From Planomicrobium soli (GTDB lineage Bacteria; Bacillota; Bacilli; Bacillales_A; Planococcaceae), in the NCBI RefSeq assembly GCF_003014655.1, contig NZ_PYAT01000006.1:62001-126000 (forward strand): a DNA stretch of 64,000 nucleotides. The letters run 5' to 3'. Below are positions 59,200 through 64,000 of this stretch, piece by piece. The notes under the pieces are model-generated. The model had not been told where the DNA came from and made no database searches. It was given only the letters and a program-made list of their open reading frames with translations. Made by a program: the position numbers and the translations under genes. Within the stretch, counting starts at the first letter, position 1. Every line of letters starts with the position of its first letter.

Positions 59200-60195
59200 T
59201 CACACTTCCTTCTCATAACCAGTAGGATTCGCAGAATGCCATGCCCAGGCATCCTCGATAATCTGCGTTACGGAAGTACGGGTCGGATTCCAGCCAAGTA
59301 CTTGTTTCGCCTTGTCGGAACTCGCAATTAAAGTGCTTGGATCACCCGCTCTGCGAGGCCCGATTTTAGTAGGAATTTCTTTTCCTGTTACAGCTCGGGC
59401 TGTATCGATCATTTGATTTACAGAAAAACCTTGGCTGCTTCCTAGATTGAAGATATCGCTTTGGCCATCTGCTCTTAAGTAGGATAGAGCGAGAAGATGG
59501 GCACTGATCAAATCCTCGACATGGACATAGTCACGGATGCAGGTGCCGTCCGGTGTATCGTAATCATCACCAAAAACGGTTATATAGGGTCTTTGCCCAA
59601 GTGCTGTTTGCAGAATGATTGGAACCAAATGAGATTCCGGACGATGGTCTTCTCCTATTTCGGCTCCTTGTCTTGCACCGGCCACATTGAAATAGCGCAG
59701 TGAAACAAAGCGGATGCCATGGGCTTGTTCGGTCCATTTCATCATCTTTTCCATCGTTAATTTTGTTTCGCCGTATGTACTTGTCGGCACCGTCGGCATC
59801 TTTTCAGTGATTGGCACGGATTTTGGTTCACCGTAAGTGGCGGCAGTGGAGGAAAAGACAATTTTCTTTACATCGTGCTTAACCATTGCCTGAAGCAGAA
59901 CTTGGGTTCCATAGACATTGTTGTCAAAATACTTCAGCGGATTTTCCATGGATTCTCCAACAAGGGAGCTTGCTGCAAAATGGATGACCGATTCAATCGA
60001 CTCTTTTTCAAAAACAGAATCGAGAAATTCAAAGCTCCGCATATCACCTTTGTAAAAAGCAGCTTGCGGATGCACGGACCCTTCATGGCCGGTTTCTGTA
60101 TTATCGACAATTACAACGCTTTCGCCTTGATCGATCAATTGGTAAACCGCATGCGATCCAATATAACCAGCCCCACCCAATACTAAAACGCTCAT
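59200..60195 (-). CDS. galE: UDP-glucose 4-epimerase
   Basis: A 331-residue NAD-dependent epimerase converting UDP-galactose to UDP-glucose. Motifs: GGAGYIGSHAV at the N-terminus, the catalytic Ser in FSSTAATYGEP and Tyr-x3-Lys in YGETKLTMEK. The ATG at 60195 follows GAGGAG with 8-nt spacing and lies just past the galK stop (60198-60200). Second gene of galKETM. Confidence 0.95.
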   Translation of the reverse strand: MSVLVLGGAGYIGSHAVYQLIDQGESVVIVDNTETGHEGSVHPQAAFYKGDMRSFEFLDSVFEKESIESVIHFAASSLVGESMENPLKYFDNNVYGTQVLLQAMVKHDVKKIVFSSTAATYGEPKSVPITEKMPTVPTSTYGETKLTMEKMMKWTEQAHGIRFVSLRYFNVAGARQGAEIGEDHRPESHLVPIILQTALGQRPYITVFGDDYDTPDGTCIRDYVHVEDLISAHLLALSYLRADGQSDIFNLGSSQGFSVNQMIDTARAVTGKEIPTKIGPRRAGDPSTLIASSDKAKQVLGWNPTRTSVTQIIEDAWAWHSANPTGYEKEV

Positions 60196-60197
60196 AT

Positions 60198-61379
60198 TCA
60201 ACACTCCTCTAAAAGTTCTCTTGCTCCATCACCTATGGCAGCCGTGTAGAAAGTAGCTTCATAGCCGACAACTTCAAGGTATTTTTTGTTTATGTTCAAT
60301 TTGAATTCTTCAGCCTTGTCTTTCTCGACGATAGCAATAGCGCATCCGCCAAATCCGGCTCCAGTCATACGGGCACCTATAACGCCGTCTTGATCCCAGG
60401 CAGCTTGTACGATGGTATCCAGTTCAATTCCGGTAACTTCGTAATCGTCACGCAGCGACAAATGCGATTCATTCATCAATTGGCCAAAGCCGATAAGATC
60501 GTCCTGCTGCAATTTTTCTAGTGCTTCCAGCGTCCGTAAATTTTCATATACCGCATGTTTAGCGCGCTTTTGGTTGGTTGAATCGGTGATTAAGTGTTTG
60601 TTTTCCTCAAATTGCTCTGCCGACAATTCCCCTAAACTGCCGATAGTCAATTTTTGCTGAAGTTCGCCCACCGCTTCTTCGCATTGGGAACGGCGTTCAT
60701 TGTACTTAGAACCTGCTAATGTCCGTTGTTTATTGGTATTGATAATAACTACCGTATGGTCTGCCAAGACAATAGGGGCATATTCGTAGTCCAGCGTTTG
60801 GCAATTCAGCAGAATCGCATGGTTTTCTTTCCCCATGCCGATGGCGAATTGATCCATGATCCCGCTGTTTACACCAATGTATTCGTTTTCAACTTTTTGG
60901 CCAAGCAAAACCATGGGAATGCGTTCCATCTCCAAATCGAAAAGCCCATTAGCCAATACACCTGTGGCCAGTTCAATGGAGGCTGAAGAAGAAAGGCCGG
61001 CACCATTTGGAATATTGCCGTAAAACAGAATGTCGGCGCCTTGAAGAATCGGTTTTCCTGCTTCTTTCATATAGAGAAGCATTCCTTTAGGATAGTTGGC
61101 CCAGCCCGCTTCTTCATCGAAAGAAAGATTGCTTAAATCACATTCGATAATTCCCGCCTCAGGGAAATTCATGGAATAAAAACGCAAAAGCTGATCATCA
61201 CGTTTACTGCCAAGTGCGTAAGTGCCAAATGAAAGGGAAGCAGGAAACACATGGCCGCCGTTATAATCTGTATGTTCACCAATCAAGTTCATTCTTCCAG
61301 GTGCAAAAAAAGTTCGAGGTGTGACAGTTGTATTAAAAATTGTCTGAAATTCTTTGATTAAATCAGTTGTAATAGTCAT
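60198..61379 (-). CDS. galK: Galactokinase
   Basis: A 393-residue GHMP kinase phosphorylating galactose at C1. Signature GRMNLIGEHTDYNGG near residue 28, ATP motif IPNGAGLSSSASIELA near residue 122 and the C-terminal MTGAGFGGCAIAIV. ATG with an AGGAGG ribosome site. First gene of the galKETM operon. An AT-rich 27-bp palindrome (61431-61457) upstream is the likely repressor site for the ROK protein. Confidence 0.96.
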   Translation of the reverse strand: MTITTDLIKEFQTIFNTTVTPRTFFAPGRMNLIGEHTDYNGGHVFPASLSFGTYALGSKRDDQLLRFYSMNFPEAGIIECDLSNLSFDEEAGWANYPKGMLLYMKEAGKPILQGADILFYGNIPNGAGLSSSASIELATGVLANGLFDLEMERIPMVLLGQKVENEYIGVNSGIMDQFAIGMGKENHAILLNCQTLDYEYAPIVLADHTVVIINTNKQRTLAGSKYNERRSQCEEAVGELQQKLTIGSLGELSAEQFEENKHLITDSTNQKRAKHAVYENLRTLEALEKLQQDDLIGFGQLMNESHLSLRDDYEVTGIELDTIVQAAWDQDGVIGARMTGAGFGGCAIAIVEKDKAEEFKLNINKKYLEVVGYEATFYTAAIGDGARELLEEC

Positions 61380-61430
61380 AGTGCCTCCTAATAATAGTTG
61401 ATGGAAACAATGTTAAATTCTTTATGGAAC

Positions 61431-61457
61431 AACTTAATTAATTAATTTAATTAAGTT
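61431..61457 (-). promoter_or_regulatory. gal operator candidate
   Basis: AACTTAATTAA (61431-61441), five bases, TTAATTAAGTT (61447-61457): a perfect 11+5+11 palindrome about 50 bp before galK. It shares the TTAATTAAATTAA core with the palindrome in the ROK gene promoter at 54749-54765. Confidence 0.6.
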
Positions 61458-61549
61458 AAAATAAGCTTACTATTTTTCTTTTGGAGAAGCAACAAAAAGG
61501 TGGAAATAATAAAGCTATAAACGTTTAAAAGAAGAATTTTTTAAAATTA

Positions 61550-61590
61550 AAAAGCGATTGAAAGTTTATTTTCCAATCGCCTTTTTCATA
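61550..61590 (-). terminator. Terminator of the small membrane protein gene
   Basis: GCGATTG (61554-61560) pairs with CAATCGC (61574-61580) with A and T runs on either side; it follows the minus-strand gene ending at 61598. Confidence 0.75.
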
Positions 61591-61597
61591 GATGAAA

Positions 61598-61834
61598 TTA
61601 TTGTTTTGGACTTTCATTTTTGGACAGCATTAAGTACACTCCGACTAAAACCATTGCCCCCAATAAAAGTACGGAAATGGCAGGCAAGTTTCCAAGCCAG
61701 CCTGTTCCTTCCGTTTCCCGAAACCCGAAAGATGCTGCTTCTAGAATAGAGTCTGCCAATAATTGAAGCTGATAACAGATGATGCCGACAAAAACGGCTT
61801 GGGCGATAATAAAGATGCCGATTAAACGTTTCAT
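61598..61834 (-). CDS. Small two-helix membrane protein
   Basis: A 78-residue protein with two hydrophobic helices (IGIFIIAQAVFVGIICYQL, ISVLLLGAMVLVGVYLML), a short loop with FRETEGTGWLG, and a charged tail. The start fits an AAAGGATG ribosome region. I do not recognise the family. It lies alone between galK and a divergent gene. Confidence 0.65.
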   Translation of the reverse strand: MKRLIGIFIIAQAVFVGIICYQLQLLADSILEAASFGFRETEGTGWLGNLPAISVLLLGAMVLVGVYLMLSKNESPKQ

Positions 61835-62019
61835 TCGCTTTCATCCTTTAGGTTAGAATTTCGATTAATGAGATTAGCTTACCATAAAAGGCGGAAAGAA
61901 TAGCGGGTCAGAGTGAAAGGCAAGCTTTTGGCATTATGAAGGCCGAAGATCTATCTTTATACAAAGGGAAATCCGAGAAGGGATTAAGGTACACTAAAGA
62001 AAAACCAAAGGGGATACCA

Positions 62020-62688
62020 ATGGCAAAAACAATAGTAGAGAAACTCAATTTGCATAAATATGAAAAAGTGGCGGTGCTCAATTTGCCCGAAGGAGCGGAT
62101 TATCTGTCTCAGCTTTCAAGTTTTGATACAGCCCTCAATGCTGCTCCGTACAATCTTATTATTTCTTTTGTTCTGGATATGGAATCGTTAAAAGCGCAGG
62201 TAACCCAAATTATCGAAAGCAATTCTTTATCCGAAAATGGTTACCTGTTCGTGGCATATCCGAAAAAAGGCAATAAAGTCTATCCGACGTTTATCCACCG
62301 GGATGAATTACTGGCAGGCTTGGGAGCCGGGGAAGAAGGGTATATCGGATCGAGCACTATCAAGTTTGCCCGCATGGTCGGCTTGGACGATGTGTTTACA
62401 GTGGTCGGATTAAAGGAAGACTCGAAAAACCGCAATAAACGATCGACAGCGGCAAGCCGATCTGTGGACGATTACATCGAAATGATTCCCAAGGTGGAAA
62501 CTGATTTGCAGCACTCTCCTGAACTATTGGCCTTTTATCAATCACTGACGCCTGGTTATCGCAAAGATTGGGCACGCTTTGTCTACAGCGCAAAGCAGGA
62601 AGCGACAAAAGAAAAGCGCCGCAAGGAAATGCAGATGATTCTCGGCGCCGGTTATAAGAGCCGGGACTTATACCAAAGAAACAAATAG
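62020..62688 (+). CDS. YdeI/OmdA-like protein
   Basis: About 222 residues. The C-terminal part (about 160-215) matches the bacteriocin-protection YdeI/OmpD-associated family: LAFYQSLTPGYRKDWARFVYSAKQ (in part), then ATKEKRRKEMQMI. The N-terminal part (about 1-140) resembles the DUF3052-like domain (KVAVLNLPEGADYLSQL, GYLFVAYPKKGNKVYPTFI). The name reflects homology; the role here is not known. The ATG at 62020 has AAAGGGG 6-7 nt upstream; the upstream extension in frame has no start signal. Confidence 0.82.
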   Translation: MAKTIVEKLNLHKYEKVAVLNLPEGADYLSQLSSFDTALNAAPYNLIISFVLDMESLKAQVTQIIESNSLSENGYLFVAYPKKGNKVYPTFIHRDELLAGLGAGEEGYIGSSTIKFARMVGLDDVFTVVGLKEDSKNRNKRSTAASRSVDDYIEMIPKVETDLQHSPELLAFYQSLTPGYRKDWARFVYSAKQEATKEKRRKEMQMILGAGYKSRDLYQRNK

Positions 62689-62723
62689 AAGATAAACGCT
62701 AAGTGTATAGTTATAGGTTTCAC

Positions 62724-62774
62724 CGGCACTTCTGGAAAAGCTTCGTTCCATTTGAAGCGAAATTAGAAGTGCCG
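62724..62774. repeat. Palindromic intergenic element
   Basis: CGGCACTTCT (62724-62733) and AGAAGTGCCG (62765-62774) are perfect 10-bp inverted arms, with an inner GCTTC/GAAGC stem. No T run, so it is not a normal terminator. Part of it resembles the right end of the repeat near 30.95 kb. Confidence 0.6.
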
Positions 62775-62799
62775 AATAAACTAATTGAATAGCGGGGCG

Positions 62800-62842
62800 A
62801 AAAAAGAGAGAAGCAAAAATAAAACGCTTCTCCCTTTTTTAT
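62800..62842 (-). terminator. Terminator of the alpha/beta hydrolase gene
   Basis: AAAAAAGAGAGAAGC (62800-62814) and GCTTCTCCCTTTTTT (62826-62840) pair with one mismatch, just after the minus-strand gene ending at 62857. Confidence 0.8.
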
Positions 62843-62856
62843 TTTTTAGTATATGG

Positions 62857-63882
62857 TTACTGTTTTGTCTGTTGAACCCGTTCTTTAATAGCATTGAAAA
62901 CGAGCTCCGGTTCATCGTCCATCACGAAATGGCCGCTTTTCCTGGCGACGATCAGTTTGCTGTTGGTGGAAAGAGTGAGCATTTGTTTTTGCTGTTCCTG
63001 CCATGTTTTTTCCATTTGTTCGCTGTTTTCTGCCGAAATTCCTACAGCTGTCGCGTCCGTGGGAATTCCGTGTGTGATAACTGTTAAGGGAATATTTCCC
63101 AATGATTGATCTCGGATGCTGTCTTCTAAGTCGGAAAGGTTTTTCAATTCTTGTTCTTGTGCTTGAAAAAATTTAGGCTGCATTTCGATGTTTATGGTCC
63201 TATCCTGCTCGCCTTCAGGAAGGCCGGGCAAAATAGAATTCTTCATTAAACGGATAACCCCAATCCGTTTTAACAATGATAGTGTGCCTGCGGATGGAGT
63301 ATTTACTGTAGCGGGATCAAGTCCGGCTGCTTCAAAAAAATGAGCGGTCTCTTTGGAGAAATCTTCAGGCCTTGCATCAAGTAAAACAAGGCCTTTAACT
63401 TCGTTCGGGTAAGTCTGTGCAAATAGCCGGGCGTACATTCCTCCAAGCGAGTGGCCAACCAGGACATAAGGGCCTTCAATCTTTTCTTTTTTCAAAGCGG
63501 TGTGTAATTCCTGGACAATATTGCGGCCCGTCCGCTCGGTGGTAGCTTCGTCGCTCCAAGCATAACCAGCACGGTCGTAAGTGACAACCGTGCCATAATC
63601 AGCTAACTTCTTCGGCAAATCGTTCCAGCTTTTGCTTGCTAGTCCACTCCCGGTTTCTAGTAGAATAACCGGCTTTCCGCTTCCTTGCTGTTGAATGTGT
63701 AATTCAAAACCGCCGACGTCCACCAGTTTTCCTTCCGGAGGGAACTTTTTGGCGCCTTGATAGCTGGCTATTGCTTCAAAAGCAGTACCTGTAATCACTA
63801 GGAGAACCATTAAAGCGACGAGCGAAAAAAGAATTTTCTTCCATAGAGGTCTGGTTTTCTTCTTTTCAGTCGAAGTTTTCAT
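62857..63882 (-). CDS. Membrane-anchored alpha/beta hydrolase
   Basis: About 341 residues. A basic N-terminus (STEKKKTRPLWKK) and one hydrophobic helix (residues about 15-38, ILFSLVALMVLLVITGTAF) suggest membrane anchoring with the enzyme outside. The hydrolase domain has GSGLASKSW (oxyanion region), the nucleophile elbow GHSLGGMYAR with Ser near residue 147, and the catalytic His in KSGHFVMDD near the C-terminus. Substrate unknown. The ATG at 63882 follows AGGAGGAG; a longer frame upstream lacks a start signal. Confidence 0.88.
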   Translation of the reverse strand: MKTSTEKKKTRPLWKKILFSLVALMVLLVITGTAFEAIASYQGAKKFPPEGKLVDVGGFELHIQQQGSGKPVILLETGSGLASKSWNDLPKKLADYGTVVTYDRAGYAWSDEATTERTGRNIVQELHTALKKEKIEGPYVLVGHSLGGMYARLFAQTYPNEVKGLVLLDARPEDFSKETAHFFEAAGLDPATVNTPSAGTLSLLKRIGVIRLMKNSILPGLPEGEQDRTINIEMQPKFFQAQEQELKNLSDLEDSIRDQSLGNIPLTVITHGIPTDATAVGISAENSEQMEKTWQEQQKQMLTLSTNSKLIVARKSGHFVMDDEPELVFNAIKERVQQTKQ

Positions 63883-64000
63883 GCTGCAACTCCTCCTATT
63901 GCATTTTCTTCGATTATAATCTCGTTTTTCTTTAATAACACCCTCACATTTTCCTAATTGAATATGCAAAAACATCGGAATATAAGCATTTGACCTTATT

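Overview
The window looks like a chromosomal segment of a low-to-mid GC member of the Bacillota, most likely a Planococcaceae (Planococcus/Planomicrobium-like) bacterium. This is inferred from the Bacillus-type gene families (MtlR, GlcT with its RAT antiterminator, YtvA, Zur boxes with zinc-free ribosomal proteins), strong AGGAGG ribosome sites, frequent UUG/GUG starts and Bacilli-type intergenic repeats. I could not test the assignment by search. There is no rRNA, tRNA, CRISPR array, prophage or insertion sequence that I can see.

Layout. 0-3 kb: a dehydrogenase, an isochorismatase-like hydrolase, a nitroreductase and a small lipoprotein. 3.3-8.7 kb: a mannitol operon (mtlA with fused IIA, mtlR, mtlD). 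8.8-15.8 kb: a VOC protein, a membrane diguanylate cyclase, malate:quinone oxidoreductase, an orphan ECF S-component with a possible RNA switch in its leader, and an orphan GAF/PAS histidine kinase. 16.0-21.1 kb: a five-gene Nik/Opp/Cnt-type ABC importer behind two Zur boxes. 21.2-26.3 kb: alkaline phosphatase, a yjdI/yjdJ-like pair, a YtvA blue-light photoreceptor, a candidate structured RNA and a Gfo/Idh oxidoreductase. 26.4-29.5 kb: ptsG and glcT. 29.7-35.3 kb: HAD and histidine phosphatases, thioredoxin reductase, a BASS transporter and an MFS transporter, with an inverted-repeat-bounded intergenic element. 35.7-37.4 kb: an unusual fusion of a trypsin-like protease and a DNA/RNA non-specific endonuclease. 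37.6-41.3 kb: a PepSY/YtkA pair followed by a zinc-starvation cluster (rpmG, rpsN, histidine-rich zinc-binding lipoprotein). 41.3-48.6 kb: two cyclic-di-GMP enzymes and a SWIM-SNF2 helicase. 48.6-53.5 kb: a UPF0180-YtxH fusion and a five-gene envelope module (DUF4178, PspA, DUF4247, DUF350, membrane aminopropyltransferase-like). 53.8-61.4 kb: an aldo/keto reductase, a ROK regulator and the divergent galKETM operon. 61.6-64 kb: a small membrane protein, a YdeI/OmdA-like protein and an alpha/beta hydrolase.

How the genes work together. Two separated loci share one zinc-control design: the importer at 16 kb and the ribosomal-protein/zinc-lipoprotein cluster at 39.6 kb have near-identical promoters (TTGCAG, 17 bp, TATGAT, one base, Zur box). 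Low zinc should therefore induce import and replace zinc-binding ribosomal proteins together. Sugar use is covered by mannitol, glucose and galactose systems, each with its own regulator. The strongest candidates for little-described biology are the protease-nuclease fusion, the PspA/DUF4178/DUF4247/DUF350/aminopropyltransferase module, the leader of the ECF S-component, the possible RNA near 25.1 kb and the repeat elements near 30.7 and 56.4 kb.
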